DNA of 64,000 bases from Reinekea marinisedimentorum (GTDB lineage: Bacteria > Pseudomonadota > Gammaproteobacteria > Pseudomonadales > Natronospirillaceae), in the NCBI RefSeq assembly GCF_004341165.1, contig NZ_SLZR01000001.1:372001-436000 (forward strand), in the 5' to 3' direction. Of the stretch, positions 8,290-16,908 are shown in pieces. The notes under the pieces were generated by a model. The model was not told the origin of the DNA. It was given only the letters and a program-made list of their open reading frames with translations, and did no database searches. Within the stretch, counting starts at the first letter, position 1. Each line of letters begins with the position of its first letter. A program made the translations under genes and the position numbers.

Positions 8290-8775
8290 ATGGATAAAAA
8301 AGCCAAGCAGATCACCGCAGCAACTGTTGTGATTATTTTGCTGGTGGCTGTGTACAGCTTTCAGGTGTATCAAAGCCAACATACAAAACCACAGCGTTTG
8401 TTTGAGCGGCTTATGCGGGTGGCCAGTGAGGCTGAGCAAATCAGCCCGGTCGACTACAACCGGGAGCGCCTTGCCGAACAGGAAACGACGCGCGTTTTAA
8501 ATCAGCTTCAGCAGGATTTATCCGCAGTGAAAGGATTGGAATCCCAGATCAGTGCTCAATACCTGCTGAGTGAAGCAACAGCCTTTCTGGCCACAGACGA
8601 AAGCTTTCAGCCCTGGCTGACCGGTGTGTTATCACAGCTCTGGCAGAAGGATTCAAACTGGCAAATGGAAATCATCAGCAAGACAGAACGAAAAATTATT
8701 GCCGCCGATAAATGCCTTACGCTGACGCGGGGTGGCAGTCGCTGGCAATTAAGTTCGATTTCGCTGTGTGAATAA
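8290..8775 (+). CDS. membrane-anchored hypothetical protein
   Basis: I do not recognise this 161-residue protein. It has a short basic N-terminus (MDKKAKQITAA), one transmembrane segment (VVIILLVAVYSFQVY, approximately residues 12-27), and a soluble, largely helical part ending with two cysteines (CLTLTRG and the final SLCE). The layout suggests a single-pass protein with a periplasmic domain. The start at 8290 has a weak ribosome site; a GTG 15 bases upstream is an alternative. It is divergent from comM and upstream of an MFS gene, with a 42-bp gap. Coding status is supported by length and consistent frame; function is unknown. Confidence 0.6.
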   Translation: MDKKAKQITAATVVIILLVAVYSFQVYQSQHTKPQRLFERLMRVASEAEQISPVDYNRERLAEQETTRVLNQLQQDLSAVKGLESQISAQYLLSEATAFLATDESFQPWLTGVLSQLWQKDSNWQMEIISKTERKIIAADKCLTLTRGGSRWQLSSISLCE

Positions 8776-8817
8776 CCCTCGCCTACCGTTCATTTTTATT
8801 TCTCTATTGCGGAATTG

Positions 8818-10032
8818 ATGCCCATGTTTAATGGATACCTGCAGTTGTTTAAACGTTATTGGGCCATGCTGTGCTTTGGCATGCTGGCCGTTTTCTGGGG
8901 TAACTTTGGCCAGTCATTTTTTATCAGCTGGTTTGGCGCATCCATTCAGCACGACCTGAATCTTTCTGCTACGGCTTACGGTTCTGCCTATTCACTGGCC
9001 ACGCTGGGCAGTGGTATTACGCTGATGTTTATCGGTAACCTGCTGGATAAATGGCAGCTGCAAACGGTGGTGATATTCAGTGCACTCGGGTTGATGTGTG
9101 CTGCCCTGCTCATGTGGCAGGTGAACAGTTTTATCCTGCTTATTGTTGCCTTTTATGGCTTGCGGTTGTTTGGTCAGGGCATGTTCCCGCATATTGGTGG
9201 CACCACCATGGCGCGATTTTTTTCGCAGAACCGCGGCAAGGCATTAAGCGTTTCTTCCTGTGGTGTACCGTTGGGAGAAATGATTTTACCGTCATTAGTT
9301 TTATTTGTGATTCCAATGTTTGGTTGGCAATCCACCTGGCTGATCATTGCGCTGGTTGGCCCGCTGTTGTTTTTGCCGGTAGCATTCCGGTTGTTGAAAA
9401 TTGCGCCCGAGCCGGAAGCATTAACAAAAGAAAATGAAACAGCACAAGCCAAAATACCGCAGGGTTCGCGGCGCACTGTTTTGCAGGATCGCCGCTTCTG
9501 GTGTGCACTGCCGTTGGTGTTGATGCCGCCCTTTGTGGTCACCGCCGTGTTCATTCACCACGACTATATTCTGGCCGGTAAAGGCTGGAGTGCAGAATTA
9601 TTTGCTGCCAGTTTTGCGCTGTATGGTTTGGTGCACTGGGCGTCGTCGATATTTTCCGGTGCGTTAGTGGATCGCTTTAGCGCTAAAAAAACGCTGTCCT
9701 TTATGGGCCTGCCATTTATTGCAGCGTTCTTTCTGAGTATGTTGAGTAACTCGCAGGCACTGGTTTTTGTTTTGATGTTCTTCATGGGTGCCGGTATAGC
9801 CATGACCGGCCCGGTAGTGGGGTCTTTGTGGGCCGAGGTCTACGGCACCGCAAACCTCGGTGCCATTCGCTCGCTGACAACTTCGATGATGATTGTCAGC
9901 ACCGCGGCCGCTTCCTTATTGTTGGGTGTGCTGATTGATGTTGGTTTCAGTGCCAACGGCCTGTTACTGGTGCTGGCTTGTTATGCGGTTGCGGCGACTG
10001 CGTTGAGCCGCTTTTCCTACACCACGAAGTGA
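8818..10032 (+). CDS. MFS transporter
   Basis: This 404-residue protein has about 12 hydrophobic segments and the layout of the major facilitator superfamily. The loop between segments 2 and 3 carries GNLLDKWQLQTV, a degenerate form of the GxLaDrxGrr signature, repeated after the central loop as GALVDRFSAKKTLS. The central charged loop (PEPEALTKENETAQAKIPQG) separates two six-helix halves. It has no binding-protein partner and no adjacent metabolic operon, so the substrate cannot be inferred. The ATG at 8818 follows GGAA; an in-frame TTG immediately upstream and an ATG two codons later are alternatives. Confidence 0.9.
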   Translation: MPMFNGYLQLFKRYWAMLCFGMLAVFWGNFGQSFFISWFGASIQHDLNLSATAYGSAYSLATLGSGITLMFIGNLLDKWQLQTVVIFSALGLMCAALLMWQVNSFILLIVAFYGLRLFGQGMFPHIGGTTMARFFSQNRGKALSVSSCGVPLGEMILPSLVLFVIPMFGWQSTWLIIALVGPLLFLPVAFRLLKIAPEPEALTKENETAQAKIPQGSRRTVLQDRRFWCALPLVLMPPFVVTAVFIHHDYILAGKGWSAELFAASFALYGLVHWASSIFSGALVDRFSAKKTLSFMGLPFIAAFFLSMLSNSQALVFVLMFFMGAGIAMTGPVVGSLWAEVYGTANLGAIRSLTTSMMIVSTAAASLLLGVLIDVGFSANGLLLVLACYAVAATALSRFSYTTK

Positions 10033-10065
10033 AGCGTGGCCGAATTTTGCCCACGCGCCGCTAAT

Positions 10066-10665
10066 TTATTTAGCGGGGTAAAATGCCAGCGCGTCACCCT
10101 CAACCATAATGCAATCCATACCGGCGCTGTGTGCCGCCTGCTTGCCGAGATGGGTGTCTTCAAACACCACGCAGTGCTCGGGCAGCAGTTGCAGTTTTTC
10201 TGCGGCAAGCAGGAAGGTATCTGGGTTAGGTTTGTGATTGCTGACATCGGTGGCCGTCACCACGGCATCAAGTTTCGGCATAATACCGCTTTCTTCCAGT
10301 AGTTTATGGGCCTGTACCTGCGGGCTGCCGGTACCCACCGCGATACGTTTTTTGCCCACGAAGTGATTAAGAATGTCGTTGGTTACCGCAATCGGCTCGC
10401 CGTGAAATTCAAAAGACAGATAGGTCGCCATCTTCAGTTTAGTCACTTCTTTCGGATCTAAACTGATGCCATAACGCTGGTTAATTTCAACGACAATTTT
10501 TGCGCTCGGCATGCCGCCCATGCTGTTCAGCCATTCGCGGTCATAAGGAAACTCAAATGCCTCTGCGGCTGTCTTCCAGGCATCGAGGTGATAAGGCATG
10601 GAGTCGATTAGGGTGCCATCCATATCGAAAATAATACCCTGATAATTCTCTACGGTTTCGATCAT
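10066..10665 (-). CDS. HAD-IA family phosphatase (beta-phosphoglucomutase/YqaB-like)
   Basis: The 199-residue protein carries all HAD motifs: nucleophile FDMDGTLIDS (motif I), GTGS (motif II, following IAV), the conserved lysine in VSNHKPNPDTFLLAAEKL (motif III) and VVFEDTHLGKQAAHSAGM (motif IV). A helical cap is inserted after motif I, as in subclass IA. The overall sequence is closest in pattern to E. coli YqaB, a fructose-1-phosphatase, and to beta-phosphoglucomutases; which substrate it uses cannot be decided. ATG follows a GGAAG site. It lies 32 bp downstream of the exonuclease gene on the same strand, so the two may be cotranscribed. Confidence 0.85.
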   Translation of the reverse strand: MIETVENYQGIIFDMDGTLIDSMPYHLDAWKTAAEAFEFPYDREWLNSMGGMPSAKIVVEINQRYGISLDPKEVTKLKMATYLSFEFHGEPIAVTNDILNHFVGKKRIAVGTGSPQVQAHKLLEESGIMPKLDAVVTATDVSNHKPNPDTFLLAAEKLQLLPEHCVVFEDTHLGKQAAHSAGMDCIMVEGDALAFYPAK

Positions 10666-10697
10666 GTTTGCTTCCTGTCATTTTATGAGCCCGCTGT

Positions 10698-11324
10698 TCA
10701 GCGTTCAGTTGCTGCCAGCGAGGAAAGAAATTTGCCGATGCTTTTTTTCGGTGTCTTTGCGAGTTTTTGAATTTCATTGAATGAAATATTTGAAAGGCCA
10801 TACTCTCGTTCAACCGTACTGAGTATTGAAAGCCAGAGCTTTGCGGTCATTTCTGCATCGAATAATGCACGGTGAAAGTTACCGTCGCATGAAATGTTGC
10901 AGTGGTTGATCAGTGTGCCCAGTTTGTGATTTTCTGCGCTTTGAAAAACTCTTCGTGCGACCAGTAGCGAGCAGGCAAAATTGCCGGGGTAGCGCCGCTT
11001 AATCTTTGATAACTCTGCATCTAAAAAACGCTTATCAAAGGCTGCATTGTGCGCAAGCAGATTGCTGTCGCCAATGAATTCACAAAACTCAGCCATAACC
11101 TCAGCATTGCCCGGTGCTGACTTCAGCATCGCGTTGGTAATACCGGTGTAGCTTTCGATAAACGGGGAGATGCGTCTGCCCGGGTTCATCAGACGTTGGA
11201 ATCGATCGGTTAGAACGCCGTTCTCAATCTTTACCGCGCCGATCTCAATGGCCCGGTCGCCCATGTCGGGTGAGATTCCGGTGGTTTCAAAGTCGAGTAC
11301 GATCAGCGAGTTGGCTAACGCCAT
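10698..11324 (-). CDS. DEDDh-type 3'-5' exonuclease (DnaQ/PolC epsilon-like)
   Basis: The 208-residue protein opens with the Exo I motif LIVLDFETTGISPD, has Exo II in LLAHNAAFDKRFLDAEL, and a HRALFDAEMTAKLW stretch carrying the Exo III His and Asp. These supply the metal-binding Asp/Glu set of the DEDDh superfamily, which includes the proofreading subunit of Pol III and RNase T. It is shorter than E. coli DnaQ and lacks its clear C-terminal polymerase-binding tail, so it is likely an accessory exonuclease rather than the replicative proofreader. Possible roles include repair or nucleic-acid trimming. An AAGG ribosome site precedes ATG at 11324. Confidence 0.85.
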   Translation of the reverse strand: MALANSLIVLDFETTGISPDMGDRAIEIGAVKIENGVLTDRFQRLMNPGRRISPFIESYTGITNAMLKSAPGNAEVMAEFCEFIGDSNLLAHNAAFDKRFLDAELSKIKRRYPGNFACSLLVARRVFQSAENHKLGTLINHCNISCDGNFHRALFDAEMTAKLWLSILSTVEREYGLSNISFNEIQKLAKTPKKSIGKFLSSLAATER

Positions 11325-11371
11325 GGATGTTACCTTCCGGCGGGGTTGAACCGGAATTTTACGTCAGATTT

Positions 11372-11396
11372 CCGCCGCTGGCTAATGCAGCGGCGG
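11372..11396. other. Perfect 9-bp hairpin downstream of frdB
   Basis: CCGCCGCTG (11372-11380) and CAGCGGCGG (11388-11396) with a 7-base loop, located 73 bp past the frdB stop and before the exonuclease start. There is no T tract on either side, so it is not a classic intrinsic terminator. It may protect the frd mRNA 3' end or assist Rho-dependent termination. Confidence 0.4.
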
Positions 11397-11468
11397 CTGA
11401 GTGCTTTGGCCCCGTATTGAATCAGGCGGAGTGAATTTTACCTGTCGTGTTGAGCGTTGCATCGAACA

Positions 11469-12230
11469 TTAAAAAAGCCCCTTCCTTGTTTTCGCCATCT
11501 TCCTGCGCATGTAGGCAATTTGCTGAGCCAGCGGTAGCTCCTTCGGGCACAGGTCATCGCAGCCTAACAGTGTCATGCAACCAAATACGCCGTTTTCATC
11601 GCCAATCACCTCATAGAAATCGGCATCGGTTCGCTCATCGCGCGGGTCCAGTTGAAAGCGCGCCATCTGATTGAGGCCAACGGCGCCGGCAAAGTTGGGC
11701 CGCATTTGAGCGGTACCGCAGGCTGAAAAGCAGACACCGCATTCCACGCAGCGTTCCAGTTCGTAAAGTTTTTCTGAAAGCTCCGGCTCCATCGGCTGTT
11801 CAATTTTGTGGAAGTCCGGTTCCTGTTCGCTGGTGTGAATCCAGGTTTCCAGCCGTTCAGACATGCCGCGCATCCATTTACCGGTGTTTACCGAGAGGTC
11901 GCCGATCAATTCAAAGCCCGGCAATGGTGCCAGTGAGATGGTCGCCGGCAGGTCTTTGGTCAGCACCCGGCAGGCCAGCTTCGGTACGCCGTTAATCAGC
12001 ATGCCGCTGCTGCCGCAAATGCCCGCACGACAGACGAAATCGAATTGCAGGGTTGGGTCCTGCGTTTCGCGCAATTCATTCAGGGCGATAAACAGCGTCA
12101 TGGCATCGGCCTCTTCCAGCTGGTAGCTGTCCATGCGTGGCTTTACTTCCGGCCGCTTAGGGTCGTAGCGAAAAATATTGAAGGTGAGCGTTCTTAAGCT
12201 GTGCAGGTTTTTTGCGGCAATGGTATTCAC
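11469..12230 (-). CDS. frdB: fumarate reductase iron-sulfur subunit
   Basis: The 253-residue electron-transfer subunit has an N-terminal plant-ferredoxin domain and a C-terminal 7Fe domain. The first cluster motif is [12 protein letters not shown] followed by LAC, so the third ligand position is Ser instead of Cys (E. coli SdhB has Asp there). The remaining motifs [22 protein letters not shown] and DDLCPKELP supply the [4Fe-4S] and [3Fe-4S] ligands. The protein closely recalls Wolinella FrdB, including the DERTD-DYYE-like [14 protein letters not shown] stretch. Start overlaps the frdA stop by 4 bases (ATGA). It passes electrons from the haem subunit FrdC to the flavoprotein FrdA. Confidence 0.92.
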   Translation of the reverse strand: MNTIAAKNLHSLRTLTFNIFRYDPKRPEVKPRMDSYQLEEADAMTLFIALNELRETQDPTLQFDFVCRAGICGSSGMLINGVPKLACRVLTKDLPATISLAPLPGFELIGDLSVNTGKWMRGMSERLETWIHTSEQEPDFHKIEQPMEPELSEKLYELERCVECGVCFSACGTAQMRPNFAGAVGLNQMARFQLDPRDERTDADFYEVIGDENGVFGCMTLLGCDDLCPKELPLAQQIAYMRRKMAKTRKGLF

Positions 12231-14266
12231 AGTGCCTCCTTATGTGAGCGGTTGTTGAGTCGGCCGGATGCAGTGCCCGCCTTATCGGTGTTGGCGAGTG
12301 GTTCATCGAGTCGCTCGTTTCGGCCGCGCAGTTTTTCCGGCAGCATGTGTTTGAATGGCATCAGGCTTTGCTGCAATTGATATCGGTCGGTCTGTTGTTT
12401 GGCGGCGCTATCAACCTGCAGTTGACGTGCTTCGGTATCGGGGTGATCGATACGCTCTTTGCTGCCATAGCCCCGCCAGCCCGGCGGCATTTCCATACGC
12501 CGGACATCAAGTTTTTCATAGCGGAGTGTGGGCAGGTTTTGCTCGTCGCTCTCCCAGCTGGCCAGCGTGCGGCACAGCCAGTCGCGGTCGTTACGCAGCG
12601 GGAAATCTTCACGGTAGTGCGCACCGCGGCTCTCTTCACGCTGCAGCGCACCGTATGCTGCACAGAGTGAAAGCTTTAGCATTTTCTGCACCCGATAGGC
12701 GGCGACAAGCTCTGGGTTGGCGCCGGCCGTTCCTGAATAAACGCGAATGTTTTTCGCCCGTTCCGATAGTTCCAGCAGTTCAGCGACCGCAATTTTCAGG
12801 CGTTCTTCGTTGCGGAAAATACCGACATTTTTGGTCATGCATTCCTGCATAGCCTTCATCAGCTGGAAGGGGTTTTCAGTGCCGCTGCTGTTTGCCAGCT
12901 GGTCTAATTTTTCCTGTTCGCGTTCCATAAAGCTGCGCACCAGTGCGGTGGAAACACCAATGTGGGAGGCGTCGTCGCTCAGGAACTCTGCCATAAACTC
13001 GCCGACAATCATGCCAGCAACGGCGGTTTCCGCGACCGAGTTGCCGCCCAAGCGATTGAAGCCATGCATATCCCAGCAGGCTGCCTCGCCGGCGGAAAAT
13101 AACGCCTTTAAGGTGGGCGATTCACCGCGATGATCGGTGCGCACGCCGCCCATCGAGTAATGTTGTACCGGGCGTACGGGAATGAGATCGGTCACCGGGT
13201 CGATGCCCATAAAGTACTGACAGATTTCTTTTATTTCCCGCAGCCGGGTGTTGATGTGGTGGGCACCCAACTGCCGAATATCGAGCCAGAGGTGTTCACC
13301 AAAACGTGATTGCACGCCCTTGCCTTTGGCGATGTGTGCTTCCATGTGGCGGGAAACCACATCGCGTGAGGCGAGTTCTTTTTTCTCCGGCTCGTAGTCC
13401 GGCATAAAGCGGTGCAGGTCTTTATCGAGCAGCAGGCCGCCATCGCCACGGCAGCCCTCGGTAACCAGAATGCCTGCCGGAATGATGCCGGTCGGATGAA
13501 ACTGAATCGCCTCCATATTGCCGAGTTGGGCGACGCCGGTTTCCAGTGCAATGGCGGCACCGATGCCGGTGTTGATCACGGCATTGGTGGTTGCCCGGAA
13601 CAGCCGGCCATAGCCACCGGTGGCTATGCAGGTCGCCTTGGCAATGTAGGCGGTAAGCGAGCCATCCACCAGGCTGCGCACTACGGCACCATAGCAGCGT
13701 TGGCCGTCATGAATCAGCGCGATTGCTTCCATGCGTTCATGCACGGGAATCTTTTCGGCAATGGCTTTGTTGCTCATGGTGTAAAGCATGGAGTGACCGG
13801 TGCCATCGGCAACATAGCAGGTGCGCCATTTTTGCGTGCCGCCAAAGTTACGCGCGGTAATTAAGCCATGCGCCTCGTCGCGTTCGCTAATGACCACCTC
13901 TTGCCCGTTGATAATGCTTTTGTTGTCACCTTTGCGAACCCGGTTCCAGGGCACACCCCAGGCGGCCAGCTCGCGTACGGCCTTCGGTGCGGTATCGACG
14001 AACATGCGTGCGACCTGCTGGTCGGCGCCCCAGTCGCTGCCACGAATGGTGTCGGCAAAATGAATATCCTCGTTATCGCCCTGGCCTTTTGCCGAGTTGC
14101 CCAGGCTGGCTTGCATGCCGCCCTGTGCGGCAGCCGAGTGAGAACGTTTGGGTGGTACAAGGCTTAAAATAATGACATCGTGCCCGGCGCGCTTAATGCC
14201 AATTGCTGTGCGCAAACCGGCAATGCCGCCGCCAATGATCAGTGCATCGGTGTGTACAGTTTTCAT
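12227..14266 (-). CDS. frdA: fumarate reductase flavoprotein subunit
   Basis: The 679-residue protein binds FAD covalently and reduces fumarate (or oxidises succinate). Visible landmarks: the dinucleotide fold [17 protein letters not shown], the flavinylation region [15 protein letters not shown], the catalytic block near [34 protein letters not shown], and [15 protein letters not shown]. The sequence has long stretches like Wolinella succinogenes FrdA ([14 protein letters not shown] region, [20 protein letters not shown]). Gene order frdC-frdA-frdB and the single cytochrome subunit fit the di-haem quinol:fumarate reductase. The C-terminal 50 residues are rich in Gln, Asn and Lys and extend beyond the usual 650-660. 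The direction of catalysis is inferred, not shown. Confidence 0.92.
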   Translation of the reverse strand: MKTVHTDALIIGGGIAGLRTAIGIKRAGHDVIILSLVPPKRSHSAAAQGGMQASLGNSAKGQGDNEDIHFADTIRGSDWGADQQVARMFVDTAPKAVRELAAWGVPWNRVRKGDNKSIINGQEVVISERDEAHGLITARNFGGTQKWRTCYVADGTGHSMLYTMSNKAIAEKIPVHERMEAIALIHDGQRCYGAVVRSLVDGSLTAYIAKATCIATGGYGRLFRATTNAVINTGIGAAIALETGVAQLGNMEAIQFHPTGIIPAGILVTEGCRGDGGLLLDKDLHRFMPDYEPEKKELASRDVVSRHMEAHIAKGKGVQSRFGEHLWLDIRQLGAHHINTRLREIKEICQYFMGIDPVTDLIPVRPVQHYSMGGVRTDHRGESPTLKALFSAGEAACWDMHGFNRLGGNSVAETAVAGMIVGEFMAEFLSDDASHIGVSTALVRSFMEREQEKLDQLANSSGTENPFQLMKAMQECMTKNVGIFRNEERLKIAVAELLELSERAKNIRVYSGTAGANPELVAAYRVQKMLKLSLCAAYGALQREESRGAHYREDFPLRNDRDWLCRTLASWESDEQNLPTLRYEKLDVRRMEMPPGWRGYGSKERIDHPDTEARQLQVDSAAKQQTDRYQLQQSLMPFKHMLPEKLRGRNERLDEPLANTDKAGTASGRLNNRSHKEAL

Positions 14267-14290
14267 AGATTCGTTTCCCGATTTTTATTA

Positions 14291-15031
14291 TTACAGGCTT
14301 TGTTCAATCGCCGGGTGATAGCGTTGGCTGACAGCATCCTGATGCGCGTGACCGATCTTCATGTAGGCACCGAGTGTCAGCAAACCCAGCACGATGAAGA
14401 ACACCGTAATCAACCATTTAATTTTTCGCAGCCGGGTGCGCATGGTTTTCGGATTGCTGTCCAGAAAGATGCCCCACTTCATAACCAGGCGGTAAATACC
14501 GGCACCGGCATGCAGTTCAACTACAAACAGCATGATTAAATAGAGTGGCCACATGCGCTCGCTGTAAATGCGGTCGGAGGTTGCGTAGGGGCCAATGTCG
14601 CCCGGGTGAGAGATCAACTGATACAGATGAACCGAAGCCAGAAAGAAAAGAATGAAACCGGTGAGTACCTGTGCATACCAGAGCGTGGTGTCTTTGTGTT
14701 TCAGGCCCTGAATTAACCGGTGAAGTGAACGGTACTGGTTTGCGGATGTCGGGAACCGCCGAAGCGCCAGAAAGGCGTGCACAAATAACACGGTTAAAAT
14801 AAAAAATGCCAGCATCGAAACCAGCTGAGGAAACGCGCGGCCAAAGAACAGCTCACCCTCGAACAGCCGTGTAACAAAATACATTGCATCTTTGCCCAGC
14901 AGAATGCTGGAAACCAGAAACATATGCGCCCACATGAATACGACTAAAAATAAACCCGTTACGCCCTGGACGATATCCATCCACGCAGACAGGCGCGTCG
15001 GCCTTCCAAGGTCGACTGTCCCAATGATCAT
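14291..15031 (-). CDS. frdC: fumarate reductase di-haem cytochrome b subunit
   Basis: The 246-residue membrane anchor contains five hydrophobic segments and four histidines in the same contexts as the two haem b groups of Wolinella FrdC: FMWAHMF, LFVHAFLALRRFP, LASVHLYQL and FVVELHAG. The Glu before the last His (E180 in Wolinella numbering, part of the E-pathway for protons) is kept, as is an acidic residue in the LFEGELFFGR loop. It takes electrons from quinol, usually menaquinol. The start is placed at ATG 15031 with GGAG nine bases upstream; an in-frame ATG at 15094 lacks a ribosome site. First gene of frdCAB, with an FNR-like box 111 bp upstream. Confidence 0.87.
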   Translation of the reverse strand: MIIGTVDLGRPTRLSAWMDIVQGVTGLFLVVFMWAHMFLVSSILLGKDAMYFVTRLFEGELFFGRAFPQLVSMLAFFILTVLFVHAFLALRRFPTSANQYRSLHRLIQGLKHKDTTLWYAQVLTGFILFFLASVHLYQLISHPGDIGPYATSDRIYSERMWPLYLIMLFVVELHAGAGIYRLVMKWGIFLDSNPKTMRTRLRKIKWLITVFFIVLGLLTLGAYMKIGHAHQDAVSQRYHPAIEQSL

Positions 15032-15141
15032 CTTTACTTGCTCCAATCTCGTTTTTGTTTTGGTTTTCTTCGGTGACGAAGGCTGGGAAACCATGGGAAA
15101 TTTTTAGTGTCACCATGGTGCGCGCATCGGGCGATTCACAG

Positions 15142-15155
15142 TTGATGAATGTCAA
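15142..15155. promoter_or_regulatory. FNR/Anr-like box upstream of frdC
   Basis: TTGAT-GAAT-GTCAA matches the FNR/Anr consensus TTGAT-N4-ATCAA at 9 of 10 positions and is nearly palindromic. It lies 111 bp upstream of the chosen frdC start in the only gap before the operon. Oxygen-responsive activation of a fumarate reductase is the expected role. I could not place a convincing -10 at the standard distance, so the promoter itself is not assigned. Confidence 0.6.
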
Positions 15156-15437
15156 TTTTATTGGGCGCACAGATGCAAGCCGGCGTTGCATTCATGCGTT
15201 GTTTAGAAAGATTTATAGAAAGTAAAATTCAGATAAGGTGATTTGATTTTTTATGATGGGTCGCGGGCTTCTCGCCCGCCTGAATTTTATTTGAAGTAAG
15301 TAAAAAATTTTTCTGTATTAACCGTCGCCAAAAAATGGCCACGCTGTTTAAGCAATGAAGTGTTTAATGCGTTAGCAAATCAGTCGAGACGCGCGCGGTT
15401 CCGGTAACGCCTCAATCTGAATGTTTTGCATGTGCTG
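15156..15437. other. AT-rich gap between ghrA-like gene and frdC, with one REP-like hairpin
   Basis: No gene is seen in this 282-bp stretch. It holds a GC-rich hairpin GCGGGC-TTCTC-GCCCGC at 15263-15279 embedded in AT-rich sequence. The hairpin resembles the GGGC-TTC-GCCC cores of the REPIN-like elements at 47.4 kb but lacks their GTAGG foot. The remainder shows no clear promoter apart from the FNR-like box just outside. Confidence 0.55.
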
Positions 15438-16382
15438 CTAATAGCCTTTTACCCGATCAATAGCTCCGGGAATCATGTCGGTTTCGAAATAGCGTTTAAC
15501 ATTTTCAATTGCAATTTTCGCGGCCGATTCCGGCAGCGTCGGCGCAGTGATATGAGGTAATACCGAAACGCTGGGGTGCTGCCAAAGCGGGGTTTCCGGC
15601 GGCAGTGGTTCCTGATCAAAAACATCCAGAACGGCATGGCTGTTCGGGTTGTTATTCAGAAAGTTCAGCAGCGATTCCACTTCAACAATGGGCCCGCGGG
15701 CAAAGTTGATCAGGTGCGCGTTGGCTTTCATTGCGCTGAACATAGTTGTGTCGAAAAGGCCATTGGTTTCGGCGGTTAATGGCAGCAGCACGACAACAAT
15801 ATCGCTTTGCTCAACAACCGTTTTGAGCCCATCGCGGCCCTGAAAGCTGGGCATAAAATCGATGTGTTTTTCGCTCTGGCTCCAGCCAATGGTTTTAAAG
15901 CCTTGTGCATTCAACGCCGCGGCCGTGGCCATGCCCAGCTTACCGAGGCCGATGATGCCAACGGTGCAATCACTCATCGGCTGGTAATCTAACGCGAGCC
16001 ATTGATTGTGCTTTTGCTGGCGGGCGTAGCGGTGCATATTTCTTTGCAGGAACAGCGCCCAGGTGAGCACTGCTTCGGCCATGGTTGTGGCAAGGGCCGG
16101 GTCTTTCATCCGCACAATGGGAATGTCTGTTCGGTGCCAGTGTTGTACCAGGTTTTCAACGCCGGCCCACAGGCTGTGCACCCACTTCAGATTGGGCAGT
16201 TGGTTCAGGTCTTCAGGGTCGGGGTTTGCCACAATGGCCACGCTGGCCGCGTCAATTTGTGCGTTGCTTAGCTGGCGTAATGGCCGCACCTCACAGCCTG
16301 GCCAGTGGGCATTCAGCTCGCTGATCCAGCGCGCTTCTTCGTTTTCGGTGATGCGGTGTACAAAGGGTATGATCGGTTTCAT
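15438..16382 (-). CDS. D-2-hydroxyacid dehydrogenase (glyoxylate/hydroxypyruvate reductase-like)
   Basis: The 314-residue protein has the NAD(P)-binding signature VGIIGLGKLGMATAAALNAQG, the arginine of the catalytic set in LINFARGPIVEVESLL, the acidic residue in VLDVFDQEPLPPETPLW, and the catalytic His in LPHITAPT. It is most like GhrA, which reduces glyoxylate and hydroxypyruvate using NADPH, although other 2-ketoacids are possible. The N-terminal substrate domain keeps VHSLWAGVENL. The ATG overlaps the DUF2956 stop by four bases (ATGA), so the two are coupled. No glycolate or glyoxylate genes neighbour it. Confidence 0.87.
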   Translation of the reverse strand: MKPIIPFVHRITENEEARWISELNAHWPGCEVRPLRQLSNAQIDAASVAIVANPDPEDLNQLPNLKWVHSLWAGVENLVQHWHRTDIPIVRMKDPALATTMAEAVLTWALFLQRNMHRYARQQKHNQWLALDYQPMSDCTVGIIGLGKLGMATAAALNAQGFKTIGWSQSEKHIDFMPSFQGRDGLKTVVEQSDIVVVLLPLTAETNGLFDTTMFSAMKANAHLINFARGPIVEVESLLNFLNNNPNSHAVLDVFDQEPLPPETPLWQHPSVSVLPHITAPTLPESAAKIAIENVKRYFETDMIPGAIDRVKGY

Positions 16383-16723
16383 GCGCGCACCCCGGCATTG
16401 AACAGATAAAACGTAATAAACGCCAGCCAGCTGGCCGCCAGCAGTACCCAGGGCAATGCCGCTCTGCCGTTTGAGTTTTGTGTGTTTTCGCCATTATATT
16501 CGGCTGGCTGTTCTGCGGTTTCTTTTTGGCTCAGCTCTTTCTTGCGTTGCTTATCGCGTTCACGGGCCTTTTGCTTTTCGCGCTTTTTATATTCGGAGAT
16601 GCCCTTTTCAATGCCCTGAGCAATGAGCTTGGTTTGCTCCTTGGTTTGCCCCGGCCGCTGGGTACCCTTGGCGATGGCCAGGGCTTCCTGTTGCGTTTGC
16701 GCTGATGGTTTGTTGTTTGCCAC
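16379..16723 (-). CDS. DUF2956 family protein
   Basis: This 114-residue protein has the DUF2956 block: TQQEALAIAKGTQRPGQTKE, then QGIEKGISEYKKREKQKAR, a very basic, probably helical middle, an Asn/Glu/Gln linker, and one C-terminal membrane segment (PWVLLAASWLAFITFYLF, approximately residues 90-108). That makes it a tail-anchored inner-membrane protein with a charged cytoplasmic stalk. Function is unknown for the family, which is found in gammaproteobacteria. Start is GTG at 16723 with AGGAA upstream. It is cotranscribed with the hydroxyacid dehydrogenase gene. Confidence 0.8.
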   Translation of the reverse strand: MANNKPSAQTQQEALAIAKGTQRPGQTKEQTKLIAQGIEKGISEYKKREKQKARERDKQRKKELSQKETAEQPAEYNGENTQNSNGRAALPWVLLAASWLAFITFYLFNAGVRA

Positions 16724-16868
16724 GGTAAATTCCTGATGTTTTTTACCCTAATATACACAAAACCGTTCGCTGTGGGCGTTTCTGCCACGCTGTGAGCCAC
16801 TCATTGACGGACGAACGCTGTTTTTCCATGCCCGGCTGCTCTATTGCTGGTACACTGCGCCGCCTTTC

Positions 16869-16893
16869 ACACCTGCGGGTGTATCTTTTTTTT
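16869..16893 (+). promoter_or_regulatory. Terminator-like hairpin and T8 tract in the rhlE leader
   Basis: ACACC (16869-16873) pairs with GGTGT (16878-16882) and is followed after three bases by eight T residues (16886-16893). This ends only 15 bases before the helicase ATG at 16909, so a transcript starting near 16860 (TACACT at 16850-16855 is a plausible -10) would begin with it. It could act as an attenuator or a cold-responsive leader structure. The stem is only 5 bp, so the call is tentative. Confidence 0.4.
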
Positions 16894-16908
16894 AATTAGA
16901 GTTCCTAT

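Noticed and set aside
11469-15094. Succinate dehydrogenase sdhCDAB
   Set aside because: There is one di-haem cytochrome subunit and gene order CAB, which is the Wolinella-type fumarate reductase layout. Direction in vivo is still open.
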